NCBI RefSeq assembly: GCF_000021725.1
Contig: NC_012115.1
Span: 204,501 to 268,500 of the forward strand
Origin: Nautilia profundicola AmH
Lineage (GTDB): Bacteria > Campylobacterota > Campylobacteria > Campylobacterales > Nautiliaceae
DNA length: 64,000 nucleotides
Reading direction: 5' to 3'
Part shown: positions 44,498 through 54,550 of the stretch, one piece after another
How the letters are laid out: every line of letters starts with the position of its first letter
How positions within the stretch are numbered: position 1 is the stretch's first letter
Translations under genes and position numbers: made by a program
Notes under the pieces: generated by a model
What the model was told of the DNA's origin: nothing
The model's input: the letters and a program-made list of their open reading frames with translations, nothing else
Databases searched by the model: none

Positions 44498-45672
44498 TGT
44501 AATTCCATTACAAACTTTTTAAACCTTTTCCCTCTTTCTTTGTATCCATTAAACTGATCAAAACTTGCACATGCTGGGCTTAAAAGAGCTACACTTTTGT
44601 CTGTGTGAACTTTTTTTATTGATTTTACAGCTTTTTCCATTTCATTTGATATTTCATAATTAATATTATATTGCTCGGCTAAATCAGCAAAAAGTTCAGG
44701 TTTGTTCCCTATTATAAAAAGTTTTATATCTAAATTTTTCATATATTTAAATAAAGGAGTAAAATCCTGTCCTTTATCATCTCCTCCGATAATCATAAAA
44801 ATTTTTTTATTTTTATATCTTGTAAGAGCGTTTAATGCGGCATCTACATTTGTTGCTTTTGAATCGTCAACCCATACTCTGCCTTGAGAGTCTTTAAATT
44901 CTTCAAGTTTATGCGGATCTATTTTAAAATTTTTAAGGTTTTTTTCTTTTAAAAACAGAATTTTATAAACAGCTTTTGCCATAAGTTCGTCAAGTAAAAA
45001 AGGAACTTCAGAGAAAGTGTGTTTAAAATCGAAATATTCAATCAGCTCTTTTTCATTTTCATACAGAATCTTAAACGCTTTTGTTCCGGTGTTTAGATTT
45101 TTTGGCATTATAACGACATCACGCTCAGTCATTCTTTTAAGGGGTGAGAGTTTTGCTTTTACATACTCTTCAAAACTTCCGTGCCACGAGGTGTGGTCTT
45201 CTTTCAGCGGCAGTATTATAAAGATGTTCGGTTTTGCGTATTTTGTGTAGTGAAGCTGAAAACTGCTTGCTTCCACAACCCAGAAGTTGGCGTCTTTTTT
45301 CATATCGGCAAGAGGTATGCCTATATTGCCTCCGATATCTGCACCGTGGTCTTTTAAAAGATGATATACCATTTGTGTTGTTGTGGTTTTACCGTTAGTT
45401 CCTGTAATCCATATTTGAAACGGCGCTTTGTCGTAAAAATAGTCAAATTCGCTTATTAAATTTTTCGCTTTTTTGATTAAAGGGTGGCTTGGAGGAATTC
45501 CGGGAGATGTAATTTCTAAAGATGATTTTTCGGGATTGAATTCATTTGAAGGTAATAGTTTGTTTCCGTATTTATCAAAAGAGCTTTCTTTGAATTTGTC
45601 GTCAAAAATATGCCAGCCTCCGCTTTTGGCTATCGCTTTTGTTGTAAGGCCATACCCGAATAAAGATTTCAT
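44494..45672 (-). CDS. murD: UDP-N-acetylmuramoylalanine-D-glutamate ligase
   Basis: Adds D-Glu to UDP-MurNAc-L-Ala; 392 residues, shorter than the 438 of E. coli but usual for Campylobacterota. ATP-binding WITGTNGKTTTTQMV, VVEASSFQLH, KEDHTSWHGSFEEYVKAK and RVWVDDSKATNVDA are seen. ATGA overlap with sppA upstream and with the prepilin downstream. Confidence 0.92.
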   Translation of the reverse strand: MKSLFGYGLTTKAIAKSGGWHIFDDKFKESSFDKYGNKLLPSNEFNPEKSSLEITSPGIPPSHPLIKKAKNLISEFDYFYDKAPFQIWITGTNGKTTTTQMVYHLLKDHGADIGGNIGIPLADMKKDANFWVVEASSFQLHYTKYAKPNIFIILPLKEDHTSWHGSFEEYVKAKLSPLKRMTERDVVIMPKNLNTGTKAFKILYENEKELIEYFDFKHTFSEVPFLLDELMAKAVYKILFLKEKNLKNFKIDPHKLEEFKDSQGRVWVDDSKATNVDAALNALTRYKNKKIFMIIGGDDKGQDFTPLFKYMKNLDIKLFIIGNKPELFADLAEQYNINYEISNEMEKAVKSIKKVHTDKSVALLSPACASFDQFNGYKERGKRFKKFVMELQ

Positions 45673-46571
45673 TGATGAATATACCCTTTTAATAATTCTC
45701 CCAAGTCTGAATCAAGTTTAATATTTAAATACGGAAATTTTTTCTTATCAAGGTTAATGTTTATGAATTCAACGTCACCGAGTCTTTTTTTGATTTCGTT
45801 TTTAAATTCGGCAAGGGTAGATATTTTATCAACCAGTACACCTTTTACTTTTGTAGCGATAAATATTTTTCCTTCGGCATAGTTTTTTAATTTATCAATC
45901 GATATGTTTCTGTCTTCAGCCACTATTTTTAAAAAATTATCATATGTTGGAAGTAATAGGTTTTTCATAATATATTCTTTTTGTTCGGGAGAGGCTTTTT
46001 TAAACAGGGATATAGGTTTTTTATATTTTCCTACCGTAATATCGTCTTCTTCGACCCCTATTTTTTTTGCAAGTTTGCCTATGACATAATGAGGCATAAT
46101 TACGCCTATGCTTCCCACTACCGCATTTTTATTAGCAACGATCGGTTTGATGGCGCTTATTATGTAATATCCGCCGCTTGCAGCCATACTTTCGACGTAA
46201 ACATTTACTTTTTTGCTTTTATTTAAGAATTTAAGATAAGCGTTAAATTCGTCGCTTGCGCTCGGACTTCCTCCGGGAGTGTTGAATACAAGCAGATATT
46301 CTTTGCAGTTTTTGTCTTTTTTAAGTGCATTCATTTTATCCATTAGTTTGTTAATGTAATCTACAGTTATTGTTTTATTTATATTTATAACAGCTACATA
46401 AGGCTTTGTAATAGGAATACTTGGACTTAGCGTTTTTTTCAAAAACACACCGAGCGCAACAAGTTCGGCAAGAATAAGAAGAATTACCCCAAAAAGGACA
46501 ACTTTTTCTTTTATTGCTTTTATTTTGAATATTTTAAGCTCGGCTTTTAATTTTTCATTTTCTTCATACAT
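45669..46571 (-). CDS. sppA: Signal peptide peptidase SppA (S49)
   Basis: Inner-membrane serine protease digesting cleaved signal peptides, 300 residues (single-domain form). TM about 20-45; VAVININKTI; FNTPGGSPSASDEF; catalytic Ser in VESMAASGGYYI and general-base Lys in VGKYKKPISLF. Coupled by a 4-nt overlap to murD, preceded by mraY (8 nt gap). Confidence 0.9.
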   Translation of the reverse strand: MYEENEKLKAELKIFKIKAIKEKVVLFGVILLILAELVALGVFLKKTLSPSIPITKPYVAVININKTITVDYINKLMDKMNALKKDKNCKEYLLVFNTPGGSPSASDEFNAYLKFLNKSKKVNVYVESMAASGGYYIISAIKPIVANKNAVVGSIGVIMPHYVIGKLAKKIGVEEDDITVGKYKKPISLFKKASPEQKEYIMKNLLLPTYDNFLKIVAEDRNISIDKLKNYAEGKIFIATKVKGVLVDKISTLAEFKNEIKKRLGDVEFININLDKKKFPYLNIKLDSDLGELLKGYIHQ

Positions 46572-46579
46572 TTTAACCC

Positions 46580-47635
46580 TTATCTTATTTTAATTGATAA
46601 AATAGCTATTAAGTTTGTTATTAAGGCCATTATCCAGAATCTTATCGTAATTTTATTTTCTTTCCATCCGAGCATCTCAAAATGATGATGAATCGGAGCC
46701 ATTTTAAATACTCTTTTTCCTCTTGTTTTATAGCTTCCGACTTGTAGTATTACTGAGACAGTTTCCATTATAAATACAAACGCTATAAATATTAAAAGCA
46801 GTTCACTTTTTGCCACAATTGCCAAAAAACCGATAACCGCACCCAAAGGAAGACTTCCGCTGTCTCCCATAAACACTTCTGCCGGGTTTGCGTTGTACCA
46901 TAAAAATCCTAAAAGAGCTCCGATAAGTGCAAATACTATAATGGTAAGTTCTCCCACGCCAAGCTCAAACGGATAAAAAAGATAAGAGCTGAATTTATAA
47001 TTCCCTACTATATATAAAAGAATTCCGAGTGTAAAAAGTGAAAATATAGAAGGTACGGTTGCGAGACCGTCAAGACCGTCTGTAAGGTTTACGGCATTAC
47101 TCATGGCAACAATAATAAACGCCCAGAAAATAACCGCATAATATCCCATATCAAAAATAGGGTATTTATAAAAAGGAACATAAAGTTTGGTATCGAAACC
47201 TACTTTAATAAGTAAATACGATATTACAAGAGCTCCGACCCATTGGAGTAAAAATTTTGTTTTGGCGCTAAGTCCGGCTTTGTTTGAAGAACCTTTTATT
47301 TTTCCGTAATCATCAATAAAACCTAAATAAGTAAAATATACCAGCAAAAGAAGAGTTAGTAATACGTATTTGTTAAATTCTGTTGTGATTAATATTGATA
47401 TTACTGCGCTTGTAATGTAAATCAATCCTCCCATAGTAGGAGTGGAGTTTTTTGTTTTGTGATTATCAGGCGCAAGTTCAAAAATAGGCTGTGTTGCTTT
47501 TGCCTTTGCCCATGATATAAATTTCGGCATAATGAATATTGTAATAAAAAATGATAAAAAGAACGCTAAAATAGCTCTGAAAGTTATATAATGAAAGATA
47601 TTAATGTGAAAATGCTCATACAGGTAATATAACAT
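46580..47635 (-). CDS. mraY: Phospho-N-acetylmuramoyl-pentapeptide transferase
   Basis: Ten-helix membrane enzyme forming lipid I, 351 residues. [41 protein letters not shown] and [19 protein letters not shown] with the catalytic aspartates, then [15 protein letters not shown] near the end. It leads the mraY-sppA-murD run; murB is elsewhere in the window. Confidence 0.96.
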   Translation of the reverse strand: MLYYLYEHFHINIFHYITFRAILAFFLSFFITIFIMPKFISWAKAKATQPIFELAPDNHKTKNSTPTMGGLIYITSAVISILITTEFNKYVLLTLLLLVYFTYLGFIDDYGKIKGSSNKAGLSAKTKFLLQWVGALVISYLLIKVGFDTKLYVPFYKYPIFDMGYYAVIFWAFIIVAMSNAVNLTDGLDGLATVPSIFSLFTLGILLYIVGNYKFSSYLFYPFELGVGELTIIVFALIGALLGFLWYNANPAEVFMGDSGSLPLGAVIGFLAIVAKSELLLIFIAFVFIMETVSVILQVGSYKTRGKRVFKMAPIHHHFEMLGWKENKITIRFWIMALITNLIAILSIKIR

Positions 47636-47702
47636 TATGTGCCTTTTTTAGATAAAATTTTATCATAATAAAAGTAAACGAAATGTTAATAAAGGAGATT
47701 TT

Positions 47703-48446
47703 ATGAATTTCAGCGGTAAAAATGTTTTGGTAACTGGTGCAAGCAGGGGAATAGGTGCGGAAATCGCAAAAGTGCTTGCGGGATACGGACTCAAAGTTTG
47801 GATAAATTACAGAAGCGGTGCTGAAGCTGCAGATAAAGTGAAAGAAGAGATTGAAGCAAACGGAGGAAGCGCTGCGGTAATCGGATTTGACGTAAGCGAT
47901 GAAAAAGCGTTTGTGGAAGCTGTAAAAACAATCATTGACAGCGACGGTGAGCTCAGCTATCTTGTAAACAACGCGGGGATTACAAACGATAAACTTGCAA
48001 TGAGAATGAGTGTTGAGGATTTCAAAAAGGTAATTGACGCAAACCTTACTTCTACATTCGTAGGATGCAGGGAAGCTCTTAAGGTTATGAGCAAAAAAAG
48101 ATTCGGAAGCGTTGTAAACGTGGCAAGTGTGGTTGCAGAAGCCGGGAACATGGGACAGGCGAATTACGTGGCAAGCAAAGGCGGAGTAATTGCTATGACT
48201 AAAACATTCGCACTTGAAGGCGCCCCGAGAGGTATTAGATTTAACAGCGTAACTCCTGGATTTATCGATACCGATATGACAAAAGACCTGCCTGAAAAGG
48301 TAAAAGAAGAAATGTTAAACAGAATCCCTCTCAAAAGATTCGCGGCACCTGCCGAAGTTGCAAAAGCTGTTGCGTTTTTACTTAGTGACGATGCAAGTTA
48401 CATTACCGGAGAGACTCTAAAAGTAAACGGCGGAATGTATATGTAA
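47703..48446 (+). CDS. fabG: 3-oxoacyl-ACP reductase FabG
   Basis: Short-chain dehydrogenase of 247 residues. TGASRGIGAEIAK cofactor loop, LVNNAGITND, Ser of VNVASVVAEAGN, YVASKGGVIAMTK (Tyr/Lys), and NSVTPGFIDTDMTK. First of fabG-acpP-fabF-accA, the fatty-acid set; 61 nt separate it from acpP, with a short AAAATTG/CAATTTT hairpin in between. Confidence 0.95.
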   Translation: MNFSGKNVLVTGASRGIGAEIAKVLAGYGLKVWINYRSGAEAADKVKEEIEANGGSAAVIGFDVSDEKAFVEAVKTIIDSDGELSYLVNNAGITNDKLAMRMSVEDFKKVIDANLTSTFVGCREALKVMSKKRFGSVVNVASVVAEAGNMGQANYVASKGGVIAMTKTFALEGAPRGIRFNSVTPGFIDTDMTKDLPEKVKEEMLNRIPLKRFAAPAEVAKAVAFLLSDDASYITGETLKVNGGMYM

Positions 48447-48507
48447 AAATTGAGAATTAAACAATTTTATGCTAAAATGGCAAAAATAAAAAACAAAAGG
48501 AGAAATA

Positions 48508-48741
48508 ATGGCATTATTTGATGAAGTAAAAGAAGTTATAGTTGAGCAATTAAACGTTGCTCCTGAAGAAGTAAAACCGGAAGCGAAATTCGTAGAAGAT
48601 CTTGGAGCAGACAGCCTTGACGTTGTTGAGATGATTATGGCTCTTGAAGAAAAATTCGAAATCGAAATTCCTGACAGCGAAGCTGAAAAAATCCAAACTG
48701 TTCAAGACGTTATCGATTTCATCGAAAAAGCGAAAGCTTAA
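48508..48741 (+). CDS. acpP: Acyl carrier protein
   Basis: 77-residue acidic carrier with the phosphopantetheine serine in [24 protein letters not shown] before the ATG is strong, in line with high expression. It is followed by a long hairpin before fabF. Confidence 0.97.
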
Positions 48742-48760
48742 TTCTTTTCCCTCCGGGGAT

Positions 48761-48797
48761 AATATTAACGGATATTTTTTAAATATCTCTTAATATT
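48761..48797 (+). terminator. Long AT-rich hairpin between acpP and fabF
   Basis: AATATTAA and GATATTT (48761-48777) pair with AAATATC and TTAATATT (48781-48797): 8 plus 7 bp with a symmetric 2x2 internal loop and a TTT apical loop. No T-run after it, so it may stabilise the abundant acpP mRNA or lower read-through to fabF rather than stop transcription. Confidence 0.5.
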
Positions 48798-48818
48798 AAC
48801 CTCAATAAAAGGAAATGT

Positions 48819-50039
48819 ATGAGAATCGTTGTAACCGGAATAGGTATGATAAATGCCGTTGGTAATAATAAAGACGAAGCTTTCGAAAATATTTTAGCAG
48901 GTAAAACTGGTGTAGATAAAATAACTCATTTTGATGCGTCTGAATATACAGTTCAAATAGCGGCGGAAGTTAAAAATTTCGATCCTTCTGAAGTTATGGA
49001 TAAAAAAGAAGTAAAAAAAGCGGATAGATTTATCCAGCTCGGTATGAAAGCCGCAAAAGAAGCCATGGAAGATTCGGGACTTATCGGAACTGAATACGAC
49101 AAAACAAGATTCGGAATTTCTGCGGCAAGCGGAATCGGGGGGCTTCCTGCAATTGAGAAAAACAGTGTAATTCTTGAAACAAAAGGTCAAAGAAGAGTAA
49201 GTCCTTTCTTTATTCCAAGCGCTCTTGTTAATATGCTCGGAGGCTTTATTTCTATCCAATACGGACTTCAGGGACCTAACACATCAAGCGTAACAGCATG
49301 TGCTGCCGGTACTCACGCAATTACTGAAGCGGTAAAAACAATCAAATCGGGTATGGCTGACAAAATCCTTGTAGTTGGAGCCGAAGCTGCAATTTGTCCT
49401 ATCGGTGTTGTTGGATTTGCAAACATGAAAGCGCTTTCAACAAGAAACGACGACCCGGCACATGCCAGCAGACCGTTTGACGCTAAAAGAGACGGATTCG
49501 TAATCGGTGAGGGTGCGGGTGCGCTTGTACTTGAAAAATACGAAGACGCCGTAGCAAGAGGCGCTAAAATTTACGGAGAAGTTATCGGTATCGGTGAAAG
49601 CGGAGACGCTCACCATATTACGGCCCCAAGCCTTGAAGGTCCTATGAGAGCTATGAAAATGGCGTGGGATATGGCCGGAAATCCTAAAATAGATTATATC
49701 AACGCACACGGAACGTCAACACCTACAAACGACAAAAACGAAACAGCGGCGATTAAAACGCTTTTCGGAGGAAAAGAAAACTGTCCTCCTGTAAGTTCTA
49801 CAAAAGGTGCTACCGGACACTGTTTAGGAGCTGCCGGAAGTATTGAAGCGGTAATTACGCTAATGGCAATGGAAAGAGGAATTATCCCTCCTACAATCAA
49901 CTATGAAGAACCGGATGAAAACTGTGATCTTGATTATGTTCCTAACAAACCAAGAGAAGCGGAAATTAACGTTGCAATGTCTAACTCGTTCGGTTTCGGT
50001 GGAACAAACGGAGTTGTAATCTTTAAAAAAGTAAAATAA
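48819..50039 (+). CDS. fabF: 3-oxoacyl-ACP synthase II FabF
   Basis: Condensing enzyme, 406 residues. Cys of VTACAAGTHAI, His of NAHGTSTPTNDKNE, Lys/His of STKGATGHCLGAAG, and NSFGFGGTNG near the end: the Cys-His-His set of KAS II. Follows acpP, ends 9 nt before accA. Confidence 0.96.
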   Translation: MRIVVTGIGMINAVGNNKDEAFENILAGKTGVDKITHFDASEYTVQIAAEVKNFDPSEVMDKKEVKKADRFIQLGMKAAKEAMEDSGLIGTEYDKTRFGISAASGIGGLPAIEKNSVILETKGQRRVSPFFIPSALVNMLGGFISIQYGLQGPNTSSVTACAAGTHAITEAVKTIKSGMADKILVVGAEAAICPIGVVGFANMKALSTRNDDPAHASRPFDAKRDGFVIGEGAGALVLEKYEDAVARGAKIYGEVIGIGESGDAHHITAPSLEGPMRAMKMAWDMAGNPKIDYINAHGTSTPTNDKNETAAIKTLFGGKENCPPVSSTKGATGHCLGAAGSIEAVITLMAMERGIIPPTINYEEPDENCDLDYVPNKPREAEINVAMSNSFGFGGTNGVVIFKKVK

Positions 50040-50048
50040 AGGCATACT

Positions 50049-50984
50049 TTGGCAGTACTTGATTTTGAAAAAAGAATTGAAGAGCTAAAAGAGCAGATTG
50101 ACGTCGCTAAAATAAAAGGCGACTCTCATGCTGCTTCAACTTTGGCTAAAGAACTTGAAAAAGAGATAGAAAAAACATTTAAAAACTTAACCCCTTATCA
50201 AAAACTTCTTCTTGCACGTCATCCTGACAGACCTCATGCTATTGATATTATTAATGCAATAATGGATGAAAAAATAGAAATTCACGGTGACAGAGAGTTT
50301 AGAGACGATGCATCGATAGTATGCTATATCGGTATGATTGGCGATACAAAATGTGTCGTTATCGGTGAGGAAAAGGGTAGAAACACGAAAGAAAAACTTG
50401 CGAGAAATTTCGGTATGCCGCATCCTGAAGGATACAGAAAAGCACTGCGTGTGGCTAAAATGGCTGAAAAGTTTGATCTGCCGATTCTCTTTTTAGTTGA
50501 TACTCCGGGTGCGTTTCCTGGTATCGGAGCGGAAGAGAGAGGGCAGAGTGAAGCTATTGCGAGAAACTTATTTGAACTTTCAAGAATCAAAACCCCGACA
50601 GTATCAATCGTAATTGGTGAAGGTGGAAGCGGCGGTGCTCTTGCTATAGGTGTTGCGGATAAATTCGCAATGCTTAAATATTCGGTATTCAGCGTTATTT
50701 CACCTGAAGGGTGTGCAGCTATTTTATGGGGAGATAATTCAAAAGCCGAAACAGCTACAAAAGCGCTTAAAATTTCAGCTGAAGAGCTTAAAGAACTTGG
50801 TCTTATAGATGATATTATCGACGAGCCGCTTGAAGGTGCACACAGGGACTATGAAACTACAGCTAAAAATATTAAAGATTATTTTATTGAAAAAGTAAAA
50901 GAATTAAAACAGTTAAGTAAAGACGAACTTCTTCAAAAAAGATTTGAAAAATACCTAAACTACGGAAGTTTTAACGAAAAATAA
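50049..50984 (+). CDS. accA: Acetyl-CoA carboxylase carboxyltransferase subunit alpha
   Basis: 311 residues. AIVLDFEKR-like N-terminal helical part, [14 protein letters not shown], the [20 protein letters not shown] region, and [20 protein letters not shown] start at 50049 is chosen because AAAGG lies 6 nt before it and the protein then begins [13 protein letters not shown] hairpin-plus-T terminator follows. Confidence 0.95.
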   Translation: MAVLDFEKRIEELKEQIDVAKIKGDSHAASTLAKELEKEIEKTFKNLTPYQKLLLARHPDRPHAIDIINAIMDEKIEIHGDREFRDDASIVCYIGMIGDTKCVVIGEEKGRNTKEKLARNFGMPHPEGYRKALRVAKMAEKFDLPILFLVDTPGAFPGIGAEERGQSEAIARNLFELSRIKTPTVSIVIGEGGSGGALAIGVADKFAMLKYSVFSVISPEGCAAILWGDNSKAETATKALKISAEELKELGLIDDIIDEPLEGAHRDYETTAKNIKDYFIEKVKELKQLSKDELLQKRFEKYLNYGSFNEK

Positions 50985-51001
50985 TTTTTTCGTTGTTTTT
51001 T
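50973..51001 (+). terminator. Rho-independent terminator of the fab-acc cluster
   Basis: AACGAAAAA/TTTTTCGTT, 9-bp stem with loop TAAT, followed by GTTTTTT. It includes the accA stop. Confidence 0.65.
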
Positions 51002-51071
51002 ACTGCATTACTAACCAAATCATTTGCTTTGTAGCTTTTATAATAATCTAATATATTTGTTTCAATAGTGT

Positions 51072-51084
51072 AGTGTCTGGCACT
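51072..51084 (-). repeat. Dispersed intergenic palindrome, copy 6
   Basis: AGTGTCTGGCACT (plus strand), fitting GTGNCNGNCAC with outer A/T. It lies in the roughly 220-bp space between convergent accA and uvrA, which otherwise contains only the two terminators. Confidence 0.65.
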
Positions 51085-51175
51085 AAGTACTTCATGCGAG
51101 ACGGTAGGGCGAATGTATTGGTTGGTTTAAGGTAATTATCAGTTTTATAGTATTATACGGACTTTTGTAAAAGGC

Positions 51176-51196
51176 AAAAAAGCCTGTGGCTTTTTT
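51176..51196 (-). terminator. uvrA terminator (bidirectional)
   Basis: AAAAAAGCC/GGCTTTTTT, a perfect 9-bp stem with 3-nt loop. The flanking A- and T-tracts make it usable on both strands; it lies 8 nt after the uvrA stop. Confidence 0.8.
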
Positions 51197-51204
51197 GGGA
51201 GGTT

Positions 51205-54015
51205 TTACTTGGCGCTTTTAATTTCCTGTGCCAGAAATCTTGCGGTGTAGCTTACATCGGTGTATTTTTCGGCAACTTCTTCAACACTTCCCGTAGCTAT
51301 CACCTTTCCACCGCCGCTTCCGCCCTCAGGGCCCATATCGATTATGTAATCCGCGTTTTTAATAAAATCAAGATTGTGCTCGATGACTATTACGCTGTTT
51401 CCGAGATCCACAAGGTGCTGAAGCACCTGAACGAGCCTGTCTATATCCGCAAAATGAAGCCCCGTTGTAGGTTCATCGAGAATATAAAGCGTATTTCCGG
51501 TATCGCGGCGGCTAAGCTCTTTAGATAGTTTGATTCTCTGTGCTTCCCCTCCGCTGAGAGTCGTGGCGTTTTGTCCGAGTGTAATGTATCCGAGTCCCAC
51601 GTCTTTTAGGGTTTTTAGTTTCTGTTTTATTTTCGGTATTTTTTCAAAAAACTCATACGCTTCATCCACACTCATTTCAAGCACGTCCGCAATTGATTTG
51701 CCTTTGTATTTAATCTCAAGCGTTTGTTCATTGTATCTTTTTCCTCCGCACGCTTCGCATGTAACCATTACATCCGGCAGGAAGTGCATTTCGATTTTTA
51801 TCTGTCCTTCACCTTTACACACCTCACATCTTCCGCCTTTTACGTTAAAGCTGAATCTCCCTGGCGTATAGCCTCTAAGCTGTGCTTCAGGAGTCTGGGC
51901 GAATAGGTTTCTTATATCGTCAAACACTCCAGTGTAAGTTGCCGGGTTGGAGCGTGGTGTTCTTCCGATAGGGCTCTGATCGAGATAAATTACTTTATCG
52001 AGCTGTTTTAGTCCCGTAATTTCCACGCCTTTTACTTTTTGTATTTTGTGTGCGTGGTTTAGTATCTCCCTTGCCGTTGGAAGCAGGGTTTGGAGTATTA
52101 GTGAGCTTTTACCGCTACCGCTGACTCCCGTTACACATACGAGGTTTCTTAGCGGGATTTTTACGTTTAGATCTTTTATGTTGTGAATATTTACGTTTTT
52201 GATTTCAATCCATTCGTTTTGAGGTCTGTCTTTTCTATAGTTTATGTCTTTTTCACGTTTAATGTATTTTGCGGTTTCGGTGTCGCTTTTGAGAAGCTCT
52301 TGCGTATTACCGCTGAATATTACCTCTCCTCCGAATTTCCCGGCACCGGGACCTATATCCACGATATGATCTGCGTTGAGGATCGTTTCCCTGTCGTGTT
52401 CTACGACTATTACGGTGTTGCCTTTGTCTCTCAGGTTTTTAAGTGTGTTGATAAGTTTAAGCGTATCCCTTTCATGCAGACCTATACTCGGCTCGTCAAG
52501 CACGTACATAACTCCTGTCAGCCCGCTTCCGATCTGAGAGGCGATTCTGATTCTCTGGCTCTCACCACCGCTTATAGTTCTCGCGTCCCTGTGAAGGGTG
52601 AGGTATCCGAGTCCCACGTCCACAAGGAAAAATAGTCTTTCGCGTATCTCTTTCAAAATAGGCTCCGCTATTCTTTTTTCCTGTTCATTTAGGTGTGAGA
52701 AGTTTTCTTCGTTTTTGAAAAACTCATACGCATCGCTTATAGGCATCGATATTATTTCGCTGATTGTTTTACCCGCCACTTTTACGGCAAGGCTTTCGGG
52801 TTTGAGTCTGAATCCTTTACACGAAGGACATACGCTCTCACTCATAATTTCGCTCATATCTTCGTCTTTGTAAAGATCCAGTGCGATTTGTCTGAGTCCC
52901 GGCCATCTTTTTGAAATTTTGTGTTTTGCGTATTCGAATTCTATGTCATAAGCCGTACCGTTTAGGATGATTCTTTTTTGCAGGTCGTCAAGCTCGAAAA
53001 AGCTCTTGTTCATATCTATATCAAGCTCGCGGCAGAGTGCTTTGAAAAACTCCTGGTAATATTTTTTGTTAAATCCCCATATAAGCGGTATTGAGCCTTT
53101 ATTTAGGGGTTTGTCTTTTATAACCTTTTCGATATCAAGTGTGTATGTAACTCCAAGTCCGTCACATTTCGGACAGGCACCTTTTGGTGAGTTGAACGAA
53201 AAACTGACAGGTTCAAGCTCTTCAAAACTTATCTTACAGTCAAAACACGCAAGATGTTCGCTGTAATGGATAAAATCTCTCTCAAGCCCCAAATCTTTTG
53301 CGTTTAATATTTCTATTTCAACCTCTCCGAAACTTTTATTAAGAGCTTTTTCGACGGCTTCTGCTATACGTGATTTGTTTTCTTCTTTTACGATAACCCT
53401 GTCGATTACGGCTTTAATGGTGTGTTTTTTGGTTTTTTTAAGTTCAATCTCCTCATCAAGCCTTACTATTACGCCGTCGATGTAGGCTCTTATGATTCCT
53501 TCTTTTCTTAGTTTTTCGATTAAATCGTGAAATTCACCCTTTTTTTCTTTTACAATCGGAGCATAAATGATAATCTTCGCGCCTTCAGGCAGTTTAAGAA
53601 CCTCATTGATAATATCCTGAGGAGTCATTTGGGTAATCTGTTTGCCGCAAAGGTGGCAGTGCTGGATACCGATTCTTGCGTACAGGAGTCTTAAATAATC
53701 GTATATTTCGGTAACCGTTCCCACGGTTGAGCGAGGGTTTTTGGAGGTGGTTTTCTGATCAATCGCAATAGCCGGGGTAAGCCCGTCTATTTTATCCACT
53801 TCAGGTTTTCCTGTCTTTTGTAAAAACTGTCTGGCGTATGAACTAAGGCTTTCAATATATCTTCTCTGTCCTTCAGCATACAGCGTATCGAATGCAAGCG
53901 TACTTTTACCGCTTCCGGAAAGTCCGGTAAACACTATCAGTTTGTTTTTCGGTATTTCAAGGTTTATATTTTTAAGGTTGTTTTCCCTTGCTCCGATGAT
54001 TTTGATTTTATCCAT
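51205..54015 (-). CDS. uvrA: UvrABC excinuclease subunit A
   Basis: DNA-damage recognition ATPase, 936 residues. Two ABC modules: Walker A GLSGSGKSTLAFDTLYAEG near residue 32 and GVSGSGKSSLI near 630; signature sequences TISGGESQRIRIA and TLSGGEAQRIKLS; zinc-finger cysteines CHLCGKQ/CFDCK, CPKCDGLG, CPSCKG and CEVCKGEG/CEACGGKRY. Start ATG with SD AGGAG. A short intergenic region (about 80 bp) separates it from the membrane gene upstream. Confidence 0.97.
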   Translation of the reverse strand: MDKIKIIGARENNLKNINLEIPKNKLIVFTGLSGSGKSTLAFDTLYAEGQRRYIESLSSYARQFLQKTGKPEVDKIDGLTPAIAIDQKTTSKNPRSTVGTVTEIYDYLRLLYARIGIQHCHLCGKQITQMTPQDIINEVLKLPEGAKIIIYAPIVKEKKGEFHDLIEKLRKEGIIRAYIDGVIVRLDEEIELKKTKKHTIKAVIDRVIVKEENKSRIAEAVEKALNKSFGEVEIEILNAKDLGLERDFIHYSEHLACFDCKISFEELEPVSFSFNSPKGACPKCDGLGVTYTLDIEKVIKDKPLNKGSIPLIWGFNKKYYQEFFKALCRELDIDMNKSFFELDDLQKRIILNGTAYDIEFEYAKHKISKRWPGLRQIALDLYKDEDMSEIMSESVCPSCKGFRLKPESLAVKVAGKTISEIISMPISDAYEFFKNEENFSHLNEQEKRIAEPILKEIRERLFFLVDVGLGYLTLHRDARTISGGESQRIRIASQIGSGLTGVMYVLDEPSIGLHERDTLKLINTLKNLRDKGNTVIVVEHDRETILNADHIVDIGPGAGKFGGEVIFSGNTQELLKSDTETAKYIKREKDINYRKDRPQNEWIEIKNVNIHNIKDLNVKIPLRNLVCVTGVSGSGKSSLILQTLLPTAREILNHAHKIQKVKGVEITGLKQLDKVIYLDQSPIGRTPRSNPATYTGVFDDIRNLFAQTPEAQLRGYTPGRFSFNVKGGRCEVCKGEGQIKIEMHFLPDVMVTCEACGGKRYNEQTLEIKYKGKSIADVLEMSVDEAYEFFEKIPKIKQKLKTLKDVGLGYITLGQNATTLSGGEAQRIKLSKELSRRDTGNTLYILDEPTTGLHFADIDRLVQVLQHLVDLGNSVIVIEHNLDFIKNADYIIDMGPEGGSGGGKVIATGSVEEVAEKYTDVSYTARFLAQEIKSAK

Positions 54016-54094
54016 TTATTTATGCTCCTGCGTGAAATTAATCGCGAATTATACCATAAATTTAAGGAAAGTTTAAGGAAGGGGGTAGGGAATC

Positions 54095-54550
54095 TTACTG
54101 AAACTCAATAGCCCATATCGCGAAGAAAAACACAAGCATTTCGGTTATATAGAGTTTCCATTTGGGCTGGATTTTATACAGTTCCCCTTTTATCTGCTGG
54201 TATTCGCTGTAAGTTAGGGTGGTGAACATCCTTTTGATAACCGTATCGATATAATCGTCCCTGTCATCTGTCCTTAGAGCGATAAAAAGATGCCTGTAAA
54301 TCATAAAAAGCTCAATCATTGCGATAATTATAAGCGTAATATCGACTATTTTAAGAGCAATCATTTCGATGATGATTATTTCGAAAATATAAAAAATTAT
54401 CGTGTATCCTATAAGAGGGTAGTGGTTTTTCAGGTAATATAGCGCAAAGAGTTTATCCGCAGCGGATTTAATACCGAATTTCTCAAGCGTATAGATCCTG
54501 AAACCTATAAGAAGTACTACGATCAGTTCGGTTAAAAGTTTGATATCCAT
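54095..54550 (-). CDS. Multi-pass membrane protein of unknown function
   Basis: 151 residues from the ATG at 54550, chosen because AAGGACAT is just upstream and the start overlaps the previous stop (TAATG). About four hydrophobic segments: LLTELIVVLLIGF, YTIIFYIFEIIIIEM, LIIIAMIELFMIYRHLF and a C-terminal helix. A cytoplasmic basic/acidic loop RTDDRDDYID is between. Family not recognised; it may be related to PsiE-like or uncharacterised proteins. Coupled to the TauE gene. Confidence 0.55.
   Translation of the reverse strand: MDIKLLTELIVVLLIGFRIYTLEKFGIKSAADKLFALYYLKNHYPLIGYTIIFYIFEIIIIEMIALKIVDITLIIIAMIELFMIYRHLFIALRTDDRDDYIDTVIKRMFTTLTYSEYQQIKGELYKIQPKWKLYITEMLVFFFAIWAIEFQ

Noticed and set aside
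51001-51175. A small gene between accA and uvrA
   Set aside because: No frame with SD and reasonable codon use; the space is explained by two terminators and one palindrome copy.
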